Shown: positions 45,474 to 58,797 of the stretch, piece by piece | How the letters are laid out: every line of letters begins with the position of its first letter | How positions within the stretch are numbered: the stretch's first letter is position 1 | The notes under the pieces: generated by a model | What the model was told of the DNA's origin: nothing | What the model saw: only the letters and a program-made list of their open reading frames with translations | The model's database searches: none | Assembly: GCA_963693365.1 (NCBI GenBank) | Contig: CAVNZM010000002.1 | Location: 9,114,001 to 9,178,000, forward strand | Reading direction: 5' to 3' | DNA from: Amoebidium appalachense | Taxonomy: Eukaryota > Ichthyosporea | Length of the DNA: 64,000 bases | Made by a program: the position numbers and the translations under genes

Positions 45474-46332
45474 AGGCTCTCGGCAACACGCAAGAACATA
45501 TCTCATACATTTCACAAATGACACATGCAGCAGCAGCGAGCCCACGGAAAGCAGATGATGAAAAGTAGCCCCTTTTATTTATGTACGTACGTATACAGAG
45601 ATTCGCATTGACACGTGTATCTCTATATACCCAAATCATTTCTATGGAAGTGTCATTTACGGCAAATCAATTTGTTTCACCCATATATGGGTAAATCTGG
45701 TCCAGTACCCGGCCCCGAGCGGTGCTACAGTAATAATACTGCTAGCACAGCAATTTTCTTCTTTTTTTTTCTTAGGCACACCTGCATAATGCATCCAGTG
45801 CATATTAAGCAAGTGCAAGTTAGTAATCAATATTCCTACTTTTTTTTATTGTTTTATAAAAACTTTTTTTTATATTCCCACACATTTATTTGCCTAGTGC
45901 AATGCTAGTGGGCAGAATTTAGAATTTTTGAAGTACACAAGCCACATGAAATCCCTTGTCACCAGAAAACACAGGATTGCCAAGTGTTTCGACTCGACAT
46001 ATGCGAAATACGAGTCTTAGGGCATTATAAATTAATTAAGATGTGTGGGTTTTTCTGCTTTCGACACACGCAAAGAAAATAAAATATATTTTTTCAATTA
46101 ATTGGGAAAAAAGGGAAAGGAAAACGATGCCTAAGACGCTCCGATGATGACAACACCCAGGGTATGTCTAACTGGCACGGCAACTTGATTTCTTGAGTAA
46201 TCAACAGAATACGGAATGACTGCAGTTTATTACCCTGTGGGTGAGAACACAAGAAGTCACCAGCGCGTGTTAAAAATACCAAGTCACCAAAGTTAAAACC
46301 AGCTCCATTATTGACTACTACAACAACCTGGC

Positions 46333-46370
<38 letters not shown>

Positions 46371-47090
46371 GCCCACCACACCCATCCCCCCCCAGGCAAA
46401 CAGGACCACCGCAATCCATTCGTTTCCATTCACCATTGTAGGCCTGTCCGTGAGCCACCGACTGGATTAAAACTTGGCCAAACTTTTTCAATCGATCATA
46501 TGGATCCGGCCTTATCCATCGATTATGGCGGTGTTCCTACACACTAAGCCTAGACATCCTTAGCGCAGAATACGCAGCATGAAGAAAGGCAATTTTAAAT
46601 ACCATTTGTTGCCTAGCGCGACGCGACACCGCAAACTTCTTATAAGTAGAACTCGGTTCAACCAGTTCAACTTAGCCGCTGCGAGTAAGTAAATTTTGGT
46701 TCGCCGCAATCTGATCGAGCGAAGGTCAAATGCCGCGGGCTGCGACGCCGCCTTCAAAGGGGAGAAAAACACTGCTGTACTTACAATAGTAAAACTTTGC
46801 GGTTTAGCGTTGCGCTTAGGAATCAATGTACCAATAGGCACGTATTATTCTCCTGCGTTGTTTGTGAGTTTTTGGTTAGGTTCTGACAACTTTAAGGTGT
46901 CGAAAATCGAAGAAAACCGCCAGCGACATAGTAATTTTTGTTCTTCGCTGGCGAAAATTTAATCCCTTGCGATTTCAGTCGGCCGGCGGTGGAGAGGTCT
47001 ATGTATCCCCCCCCTCCCCCCCAAAAAACACACACACACACACACACACACACCACCACCACCACCACACACACAATCACATACACACAG

Positions 47091-47151
<61 letters not shown>

Positions 47152-47209
47152 CCAAAAAAAACAAAAAAAAAAAACCAAAAAAAAACAAAACATACCTCTC
47201 TAGTTGCAA
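40200..47209. other. Seven-kilobase spacer with no confident gene
   Basis: CA-rich blocks lie at 41205-41470 and 41700-41975, and G or C runs at 42430-42449, 42470-42487, 42790-42826, 43052-43110, 43600-43632 and 44430-44520. An A run sits at 46334-46368 and a C run at 47093-47148. Unique AT-rich DNA lies at 45560-46330. Frames at 46094-46310 (-) and 46696-46962 (+) have somewhat protein-like composition but no recognisable domain; 46918-46953 is an inverted repeat (CGCCAGCGA/TCGCTGGCG, 18-base loop). Confidence 0.5.
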
Positions 47210-47771
47210 CTAGCGCAGGTATGCGGTGTATACGGGGTTATGTGTCTCATCAATGTAGCGGTAGCCCAGTTCGTCCAGGAACTTGGAAAACGCTGGCCGG
47301 TCAGACGGTTGGACCTGTGGTGGTGTTTCACGTTCAGTAATGCAGGCGCCCGGGGGGGGGGGGGGGGGGGTTGAATGCGTTATAAGATACTAAGTACACA
47401 TGAACAACGGATAACACGATGCAGAGTGCAAACCATACATAAAGAGTATGCGTAACAAGCAGAGCCCATCCTCAGGGGGGTGGGCGGGGAGTCAAATGTA
47501 TTATCAAGTACGAATTACACATTCTCGACGGACAACACTATGCGGAAAATGCAGAACACAAAAGAGAGTATGCGCCAGAAGTAGAGCCCATTCTTTAAGA
47601 GGGAGGGAGGGAGGGAGGGAGGGGGGGGGGGGGGGGGGGGGGGGGTCAAGTTATCGACAATATCCGAAAGCAAAGAGGGTGAGGTTTGGGGAGGGAGGGA
47701 AGAGAAAGATGGGCGGGGGGGATGATACACACGATGAACAATATGCAGCAGGTGGTGGTGATGGTGCTGCA

Positions 47772-47805
<34 letters not shown>

Positions 47806-47822
47806 AGTGCGAGTGCGATGTG

Positions 47823-47873
<51 letters not shown>

Positions 47874-48021
47874 ATGCGTTCGTGTTTTGTGCATGCTTTT
47901 GGAGGGGGGGAGGGGGACGTAACATACCTGCATGCCTACTAGGACCTGGCCCACGTCTGCACCGTGGTTGCGGTAGTGGAACTGTAGAAGACCAAAAACG
48001 TCAGTCACTTAGCCATCCCCC

Positions 48022-48061
<40 letters not shown>

Positions 48062-48633
48062 ACACACACAAAAAAAAAAAGTGTGACCCCTGTTTGTATG
48101 TGCGCTAAGTCATTAGGGCCAGAGAAGGGCAAGGGAAAGGAGGGGAAAAGGTGCTCCGGCATACAGATTAAAAGACGTGCAAAGGGGACCATCGGAGTAC
48201 GCAACACCAGTCCTCGTGGCAGCGCATATGTGGTTGTGTGTGTGCGTGTGTGTGTGTTGTGTGCGTGTGTGGGGGGGGGGAAGGAGTGTGGGGGAGTGGG
48301 GGGAAAGGTTCAATAGACCATCGACAAAAGCAGGGAGCCCATTCCCTACCGGGAAAGAGGAGCTTTGGGGATTCCATGCGCACGAGAGGTGGGAAAGGGA
48401 GATGGAGAGAGCATGTATAGTGGGCATACTTGTAGGTGTGTCTTTGTACTTTTGTGTGGGTGGGTGTGCGCATGTGTGTCAAGTGAGTGTGTGCACACGC
48501 AGATAGGATGGACGTGCGGATGCGTGCGTGTGGATGGTGTAACGAGAGGGAATGCAGGGGGGGAGGTGTGTGTATGTGTGTGTGTGTGTGTGCGCGTGTG
48601 TACGCGCTTGCTATCTGTTTGTGTCTGTTTGTG

Positions 48634-48679
<46 letters not shown>

Positions 48680-49248
48680 TGCGTGTGTGCAAGTGTGTGT
48701 GTGTGGGGGGGGTGGGGATTTTGGGGCAAGAACGGGGGCGAGGAGGGGGGAGCAAATCATTACCAAGCTGATGTTCCATGTGCTTCCCATGTTCCGGAGG
48801 AAACGGCCAATGGCACCGGGCATCTCGGGGAACTCAAACCGGTACATCACCTCGTTTTCGGCCTGAAAATATGGAAAATCAATATTAGGTTAAGGGCCTT
48901 AAGAAAAGTGAGGTTTCGTTGTCGGCCTGCCAAAAAATGCAAATGTTCTTATAGCTTTTGCAGGAAGGAGCACTGCAAAAAAAGAAAAAAACAGTTCAGT
49001 GGGGACCAGAGTTCTTTCGTGATTCATCAGCTACGTTTTTGGCCCCACTTCATGGCCTCACTCCTTCCTCACACCGAACCTCATGTGCTCGTGCGTGCAT
49101 GTGCACACATGTCAGTGCGTGTAAGAACCAGCCAAACCAACCATGTGGAGATGACACGTCCCACGGACATCTTTAATGCCCCCTTTCCCGTCACATACAC
49201 ACATTTACAGATTCGCCTACACCCTCCCCTTTGCCCCTTTCGTGTATC

Positions 49249-49283
<35 letters not shown>

Positions 49284-49649
49284 TTCTCCCCCCACAAAAA
49301 AATCTCCCCCCTTGGATCGTGGTCAAGCAGCACCACACATTATCACAAAGGAATACTTGCCAAGCAGCAATCCCCCCACGGCCTCCCCCCCCCCCCCCCC
49401 AAAAAAAAAAAACACACACACACACACATACACAAAAATACACACACATGCACACCCACCCATTCCCACAACCCCTTCTTGTTCGTAGGCTATAAAATAA
49501 CCCAGACCAAACCACCAAATCAATCCAAAAGTTTCCCCAACACAACATTACATCTATCATAATGCCGAACGACCCATCCATATGCTATGCAAGCATCTAT
49601 ACAAACGTTTCCCCCAATAGAACATTTATTATCAATATGCCCCCCTCCC

Positions 49650-49696
<47 letters not shown>

Positions 49697-50004
49697 AAAA
49701 AACAAAAACAAAAACAAAAAAAACAAAAACAAAAAAACAAAACATGTGTATGCAAGCATTTATAATTACGTACGTCTGAGCGGCCGCCAGCCAGGTAGCG
49801 TGCATGAGCCTTTGCCAGTTCGTTGCCGGTCAGGTCCAGCGCATCCATGCCCTGTGCCTGCAGATGCTCAACTACCTGCTGCACCTCTGGACGTGTACGC
49901 GTGCGTGTACGTGTATGTCCGTGTGTGTGTGTGTGTGTGTGCGTGTATGTGTACGTGTGTGTATGTGGGATGGACGGGGGAGGGGGAGGGGGAGGGGGAG
50001 CAGG

Positions 50005-50051
<47 letters not shown>

Positions 50052-50252
50052 AAGGGAGAAGAGGGGGGGAAGAGAGGTGGATGGGGTCGGTGGGTGGGTG
50101 GGTGGGTGAGTGTGGTGGTTGCATGTACGTGTGTGTGTGTGTGTGTGATTTTTCTGTTTTTCATTTTCATTTTGTTTTATTTATTAAAAAGCAAACTTTG
50201 GGGGGGAGGGGAGGGGGAGAGGGGGATGTATGGGCATTGCCGTGGGTGACGG

Positions 50253-50304
<52 letters not shown>

Positions 50305-50566
50305 CGCGTGCGCGTGTATGTGTACGTGTGTGCATGGGTGGGTGACACCTCTTTGCCTGAGTGTAAGGATTGACTCATGCTTGCACGCATAAGTGGTCGC
50401 CATGCGCATGTGTGTGCAAGTGTGGAATAAGTGGATGTGTGTGCACATGTGTGAGGGTGTTCATGTATAATAGTGTGACTGGAGCTTATGCTCGTCTACT
50501 ATTCACTGTCTTTCTGGTGGAGCAATTGTTTGCGCCCCTGTGTGTGTGTGTGTGTGTTTCTCTCTT

Positions 50567-50639
<73 letters not shown>

Positions 50640-50982
50640 TATGTATGTTACCGTTGGGCGAAGAGACGGTGAATGAAGCCATGATCAGGGCCTCTTTGGG
50701 GTTGCTGTAGCGGTAGCTGAACTCGGTGATGTTGCGCGGGTGGATGACAGAGTAGAAGCGCCTGAAGCTGTACGTGTACGTGTGTGTGTGAGTAGGAGTG
50801 TGAGTGTGAATAGAAGTGCAAGTGTAAGTAGGAGTGCGAGTGTGTGTGTGAGTGTGTGATTTGGTGGGTGTCAATGCATGGTATTAGTATTGGGTCTCCC
50901 CACTAAAAGCCCCCCCCCCCCCCCCTCCCCTCCCCTCCCCCCCCTTTCTCCCCCCCCCCCCCCCAAAAAAAAAAAAAAAGGT

Positions 50983-51059
<77 letters not shown>

Positions 51060-51818
51060 CGTGTGTGTGTGCGTGTGTGTGTGTGTGTGTTGATGTCTGC
51101 ATTACGTGTGTGCGGATGTGTATGTTTGTGTCTAAGGCACTTGCCCTTTTGCGCTATGTTATGTTCGAGTAAGTGTACACATACGTTTGATAGCTGGCTT
51201 TTCAACTCGTGAGAGAGGCCCTTAACCTATGGAAAGTAGACAAAGCATACCAGAGTATACATCAGCATATACATGTGGACTAGGTGCAGGGATTCCCAGT
51301 GCACATACCCCATGACAACATGACAATGATCCAATCAAAATCAAGTGTCATCACGTGACTTACCTGCCGGGAATCTCGGGCACCTTTACGGAGATAAGAA
51401 CTTCATTTGGTACGGCACGTTCAGAGACAAACCTCAGACGGTCAAAGTTCATGTTTGCACCAGACGTAACGGCCCTGCAAAAAAAAAAAAAAAATACACC
51501 GTTAATTGAAGGGGGGGGGGAGAAAAAAAAACCATGAGCATATTATGTTCCTGGTGTGGTTTTGTTGTGTTTTCCCATTAGCCTTCTTGGCTCTCCTGAA
51601 ATAAATACCGCGGGAAGCATACGCCCCCTCATGGCTTTCTTCCTTTCCTGAAGCATATATCATCCGCAAACACATCATCCCTTGTGTTTTTTTGTTGTTT
51701 TTCACCGTTGTACGTCTGTTAATGCCTACCCTTGACTATCCATGAAACTATATACCATATGAAGTCCTGCCTGAAACCGCTCACAACCATGCAATGCTTC
51801 CGGCTTGTCCTTTTCAGC

Positions 51819-51849
<31 letters not shown>

Positions 51850-52314
51850 ATCTACCCACACCCACACCCACACACACACACACACAAAAAAAATAAACAA
51901 ACAAAAACCAAAAAAACAAACAAACATGACCTATGAAAGGCAGGCAAAATCAACGTACACGGGGAAAAAAAAAAAAAAAAAAGACGTCCTGAACAAGGCA
52001 GTTGAAGTCAGCAACATTACAAGTGCAGGGCTGCTGGGTTTTGAATAAATAGAAACAACTCAGTGCTTGTGCTTGTGCTTGCGCCTGTGTGTGTGTGCGC
52101 GCGCGTGTGTGTGTGCATGTGTGTGTGTGTGTGTGTGTGTGTTTTGGAGGAGGAGGGGGGGGGGGGGCGGAGGGGGTAGGTGGGTGGATTGAAAGTGGAA
52201 CAGCGTACCAAGTACAACTACACGGTGAGGAGCGCTGGGCAGGATGCCACGACACAGGACAGAGGAGACACATGTATGGTATGCAAAGGAAAACATGAAG
52301 TGGTGATGGGGGTT

Positions 52315-52385
<71 letters not shown>

Positions 52386-52977
52386 TGGGGGGCAGGGGGG
52401 ATGCATACACGAAATTCTGGCCGCTGGCACCTGTTTGCTGGATATATTTCTTCATGCCGGCCACACCCAACACCCCGGCAGGCTCCATCACTGTTCTCGT
52501 GTCTGTGCACCCCCCCCACATACAGGGTGAGTTTCTACCAATCACATGGACGGTTCAAACCTTACAAATACATAGCACCCACGCACACACATGCGCACAC
52601 ATGCACGCACACACACGTCGGCCCACAAACACAGAAAAGCATCATCATCTCAAAAAAAAAAACACACACACACACACACACTCACCGTTGAAACCATCAC
52701 GGATGGCGGCGCAAATTTCATCCGTGCTGCACGTCACCATGCCGTCAACCTATAAATCGTAACAACCCAATTAGGTATATCGGTCAGATCAAACATCGCA
52801 CATACATGACACGAGGTTTTATGCAACATAGATAAAAGGACAGAGAAACACGTGATAGCGCAGATGTACACGGTGCAAATCCCCTCGAATCTGCTGAAGG
52901 GAAAAAGAAATCCAATGGCTGACTACACGTCGAAGACTATTCTAAAAGGCAAGAGTTTTCGACAGGGGACATCATGG

Positions 52978-53015
<38 letters not shown>

Positions 53016-53217
53016 TGTGTGTGTATGTGGGAGAGGGGGGGGGGGGGGGGGGGGGAGGGGGGAAGGGGAAGAGGGGGGGGGGGGGGGGGGGAGGGGGGGA
53101 GGAGATTAGATTGTGTTAAAGGTTAATGAGTACGAAGTACTCAGTCATAACGGACAACACGGTAGAGTGCAAATCGCACATAAAGAGTATACATAATGAG
53201 CAGAGTCCCACCGGGAA

Positions 53218-53261
<44 letters not shown>

Positions 53262-53403
53262 GAACAATTAGTGTCCAACGCCAAGCAGAACTACATACGA
53301 GAAGACGGGTAAAGCAAAAGATAACAAAGAAAGCACACGGCGCGGGGGATAAGGGTGGGTAGGTGGTGTGTGCATGTGTGTGTGTCTGTGTGTGTGTGAT
53401 GGT

Positions 53404-53439
<36 letters not shown>

Positions 53440-53593
53440 AGGTACATATTGGGAAGCAATACGGAAGTTCTCGACACCGACTTGCTTGACGGCAGCCCCG
53501 TCGGCAAACAAACCAACACTGTCCAACATCACACGCTGGCCTGCCGTGGAGAATATATCAGGATAACGTTGCTTTTTTCCATCCCAGCCCATC

Positions 53594-53624
<31 letters not shown>

Positions 53625-53649
53625 CACCACCACCACACACACCCTACAG

Positions 53650-53681
<32 letters not shown>

Positions 53682-53735
53682 TACCCACCACCACCACCGC
53701 CACCACACACACACCCTACAGCCTCTCCCCCCCCC

Positions 53736-53766
<31 letters not shown>

Positions 53767-53845
53767 CCCTCCTTTTTTTCTCTTTTTCAGGGGGTGGTGA
53801 TGGTGGTGGTGGGGTGGTTGTGGTTGTGGTTGTGATTGTGGTGGT

Positions 53846-53903
<58 letters not shown>

Positions 53904-54007
53904 CTGCATGTGCGTGTGTGCATGTGTGTGTGTGTGTCCGTGAATGTGCACGTGTATGATGCACCTGTGTGCCTGAGCGCACACGTGTGTGTGTGTGTGT
54001 GTGTATG

Positions 54008-54075
<68 letters not shown>

Positions 54076-54823
54076 CGCTCGCACGCGCACACGCTTGTGG
54101 CTATGGCAGCGGGAGAAATGGGCTGATTTTTCATTTTCATTTCTGTTGTTAGAATTATCATAACTATTGGTGGGGGAGGGGGGAGGGTTACCCTTTGCGA
54201 GAGAGAGAGTCATTGCAGCCGCATCCTCAGCCTCCACACCAATGATCTTGACTTGGGGCCGGATACGCTTGACATAGGCAGCAATGCCAGAGATCAGCCC
54301 ACCTATTTGTAGTTAACTGGGTCAGAGTGATGTATGCACAAGGTTGTTTTCCCTCTCGGGCTGGAGAAAACGAAGAGAGATATACGTGAGATAGGTAACT
54401 CACAGCGTGTGCATGGACAGGGCGGTTGCTCTCATGCCAGATGGGGGGGGGGGGGACGGGGGGGGGACGGAGGGAGAGATATGTGTGAGATATGCAACCA
54501 CACGAGGCTGCACGAACTTGAAGGTTGAATTTGCGCAAATCACACATTGTCATTCCACGTTCCATGGAAATGAGACATCAATGACGTGGAGTAATGAAAA
54601 AATGAATTAACGGATAAAGCGAATCATCAGGGGGGTAGAGGGGAGGTAGGGGGGAGGGGGGCCAACGCAACTAGTACTTTGTATGTGCGTGTGTGAAACG
54701 TGTGTGTGTATGCGTACGTGCGTGCGTCCGCGCACGGGGGTGGACGTGTGTGGTTGCTTCTGATAGGAAACTAGTTCGTGCTGGCGGGCGGGCCTATGTG
54801 CGCATGTCATGTTTCTGTGTGTG

Positions 54824-54862
<39 letters not shown>

Positions 54863-56825
54863 CGTGTGTGTGTGGGTGTGTGGGTGGGTGGGTGTGTATG
54901 TGTGGGTGTGTGTGTGTATGTGGGGGAGGAGGGGGGGCGGGGGGAGCGGCCTTGTGTGCCTGTGTGTGTGTGTGGTAGCTTCCGACCGGAATGTACTGGT
55001 GCGGGCAGGTGGGGGGACCCATGTGTTTATGTGTATCATGTTCGCGTGCGTGCGCGTGTGCGCGGGTCTACATGCGTGTGGTTCTCATGTTTGTGTGTGC
55101 GCCATGGTTGTGTGTGTGTCATATGTGTCTGTGTGCGCAGGCCCGCCCGTGCGTGTGTGCATGTTCCTGTCGCTGTGTGTGTGTGTTTGCGCGTGTGTGT
55201 GTGCGTGTGTGCGCACGCGCGTCCGTGCTTGTGTGCATGTGCATGTACGTGTATATGTACGTGTGCATGCGCGTGCATGTGTATGTGCGTGCGTGTATGC
55301 GTGTGCTTTTCTTTCTTTTTAGTGGGGGAGCATTACCGCCACCGACGCAAGCAAAGATAGCATGTGGGGGGTTTGCCATCGTCTGCTTGATGATCTCCAT
55401 GCCCACGGTGCCCTGTCCAGCAATCACATCGGGATCGTCGTAGGGGTGAATCATAGTGCGCCCCTGAAAGGAAAAAACCGGAAAATGTGAGTCTTGGGGA
55501 AAGAGGAGAGAGAGGGAGAAATAGCTACATATGCACACACACACACACACACACACACGCACGCGCGCGCGCACACACACACACACAACCCAACCAATCG
55601 TGTGCAGGCATCTGCTTCCTCGCGCATCCCCTTCCAGCCCCCCCCGTACCCCGTACCCCGTACCCCGTACCCCGTACCCCTCCCCCCCCCCCCCCCCCCC
55701 CCCCCCCGTCCCCACCGACATTCGTGTCCATTCCCTCCTTTCTTCCCCTGTCGCCCTCACCCCCCAAAAAACACATACACCTACACATATACTCATAGAT
55801 CCCCCCCCCCCCCCCCCCCCCATCCCCCCCTCCCCATCCCACCTCAAACCACCAACCGCCTCCCCCCCCCCCCCCCCCCCCAAAAAAAACATCCATACCC
55901 ACGTTCCCCCCCCCCCTCCCCCCCTCCCCCCCCCCCACACACCCCCACACCCCCACACCCCCACATACACCTCCTGCTTCGTCAGGCAAATGGCCTCAGC
56001 ACCCCGCTCCCCTCCCCTCCCCTCCTCTCGCACACACCCACCCACCCACCCACCCGCCTTCTCACACTCACATCCCATCCATCCACAACCACCACCCGTT
56101 CCATTCCCTCCCCCCCCCCCCCCTCTCCACCCACCCAACCATGCCCCCCCCCCCCCCCTCCTCTCCCCCCCCCCCCCCCCCCCCACACCTCCTTCATTAG
56201 GCACATGGCCTCAGCACTCCACCTCCCCCACCCCACCCCCCCCCCCCCCCCCCCCCCACCACCACCACCACACCCACCCATCCCCCCCAACCCTCCCCTT
56301 CACACCCCTCACCCACCCTCCCCACCCACCCCACCCCTTCAAACCAACCAACCCACCCATTCCCCCCACACCCATCCCTCCTCTCCCCACCCACCCCTCC
56401 CCCCACTCCCCCAAACAACCCCCTCCCCCACCACCACCGCCCACCCATCCCCCCCCCCTCCCCCCCCCCACTCACCCACCCATACACCTCCTTCATCAGG
56501 TGAATGGCCTCAGCATCCCCCTCCCCCTCCCCCCACCACCACCACCCATCCTCCCCCTCAACCCCCCTCCCCCCCCCCCCAAACACACACAGACACACAC
56601 CTCCTCCTTCATCAGTCTGATGGCCTCTGCCTGGGCCTCGTCATAGTTGTTGCCGTGCAGCAGCACACGCACCTTACCCCCGTGCCTGCGCACACCATCC
56701 ACCTTGATGGACGGGGTGGGCACAGGCATCACAATCACTGCATCCTGCTCGTCAAAAAAAAAAAAAAAAAAAAAAGGGAGGGAAGGAGGAGGGAGGAAGG
56801 GAGGTCAGGGGAGGGGGGAAGGGGG

Positions 56826-56862
<37 letters not shown>

Positions 56863-58744
56863 GGAAGGGGGGAGGGGAGGCGAGGCGAGGACATGTGTAT
56901 GTGTGTTATGCGCGCGGGGGGGAGGGGGGGGGGTTTTGAATGCGGAACACGGTACAAAGTACGCATACACGACGAGAAGCATGGTGCAGGACACATGCAA
57001 AGGCAAACATTCAAGTATGCAACATCAGCCATGTGCACAGTATGCGTCATAAGCAGAGCCCATCCTCAGGGAGGACCCAAGGGAGGGGGGGGGGTGGAAG
57101 GGGGAAAGGGATGGGGGAGAGAAGGGGAGGAAGGGAGATATGTGGAGAAACGGGCGGGCACTATAGGGGAGGTGTGTGTGTGTGTGCGTGAACGTTTGTT
57201 TGGCAGGTTTGCAGAGGGAGGGAAGCCCGGGATAAGGGAGACGGGCGGGGGGAGGGGAGAGCAAGAGAGGGCGGGGGGGGGGGGGGGAGGGGGGAGGGGG
57301 GGGGAGGGGTTGAGCCAGAAAGCACTCGTTAGTATCAGATGTGATGAAAGAGAGGATGTTCATGGGCGTATACCACAGGGGTTGCTGATGTGTTAAATCA
57401 CAACCCTGCGTATTTGAATATTTTCTAAGTTTCTCTACTACTCCCTTAGGCCTTAGATCCGTCTATCCGTGCACATTTTCCTTCCTTCTTGTCCCAACTC
57501 CACGCGAGCCTCAACCCATCTCCTACTTCGATCCCAAATCATCCACCGATTCCATAGTACCGAACTTCGCACATTCGCCTTGCGCACAAAGAGGTGTGAG
57601 TGCGTGTGTGTGTGTGGTGTGTGTGTGCGTGCGTGTGTGCGTGCGCGCGCCCGCACGCGCGTGTGTGTGTGGATGTTTATGTGTGCGTGTGCGCGTATGT
57701 GTGGTGGTGGTCTTGGTGGTGGTGGCGGTGGTGCGTGTGTGTGTGTGTGTGGGGGGGGGTGTTGGTTGTGATGCGTACAATGCCAAGGCGTGCCGCCGAC
57801 ATAGCCACACCCTGTGCATGGTTACCGGCCGAACAGCAAACAACACCCTTCTGGCTCTGTTCTGGCGACAGGTTCACCATCTTGTTATACGCCCCGCGCA
57901 GCTTGAAGGAGAACACGGGCTGAAGGTCCTCGCGTTTCAACAAAATGTTGTTGTTAAGTTGACTGGAAAGGCCCTTGGCGTGTTGCAGCGGCGTCTCGAT
58001 GCAAACGTCGTATACTCGTGCGGTCAACACTCTCTGTGAAAAGGGGGGGGGGGGGGGGGGGGGGAGGGGGGGGGGGGAAGAGGAGGGGAAGAGGGTGTGG
58101 GGGTCAAAATGTGTTACAGTGGATACAAGATGCAGGGAGAGAGGGGGGGGAGGAGCGGGGGAGGGTCCGAGGGGGGATGTGTTAAAGAGTGCAAGGTACA
58201 CATCTACGAACAATACAACATAGTTTGCAGACCACACAGTAAGGTCTTGCATCAGAAGCAGAACCAATCCCCACGGGGGGGGGGGGGGGGGGGGGGTCGT
58301 TCGCTACTTCCTCACATCTATTTCTTCACTGTTGTTGCGTGTGCACCAAGGCACATGTGGACGCATGTGTACATGTGAATATGGGATAGGGGAAAAGGCA
58401 AGGGGGCTAGGAGCAGCGAAAAGGTTTGGCTTTTTCCCTGTACGTGTCGGTGGGTGGGTGGAAGTGGCGTGTTGTGTTCGTATGCGTGAACCCCCTCCCC
58501 CCCCCCTGCCTCCTAAGGTGAGCCTCTGAGAATCAATGTGGCTATCCCAGGTATGTATGCTTTATTCTAAGAACGAAGACGACGGTCTGTGTTTGAATGG
58601 TGCAATGTGGCAAAGGGATTGAATAGGAGCAAAATGAATGCGCATGATCCATAACACGGAGACCGTAAGTCAATGATAGCACAGTGTGCCTGAGCGTGCA
58701 TGCATGCATGTGTGTTTGTGTGTGTACAGGTATGTGTATGACTG

Positions 58745-58797
<53 letters not shown>

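Noticed and set aside
46094-46962. Possible coding remnant or organelle-derived insert on both strands
   Set aside because: Composition is different from neighbours, but no domain, splice pattern or recognisable organelle gene could be identified.
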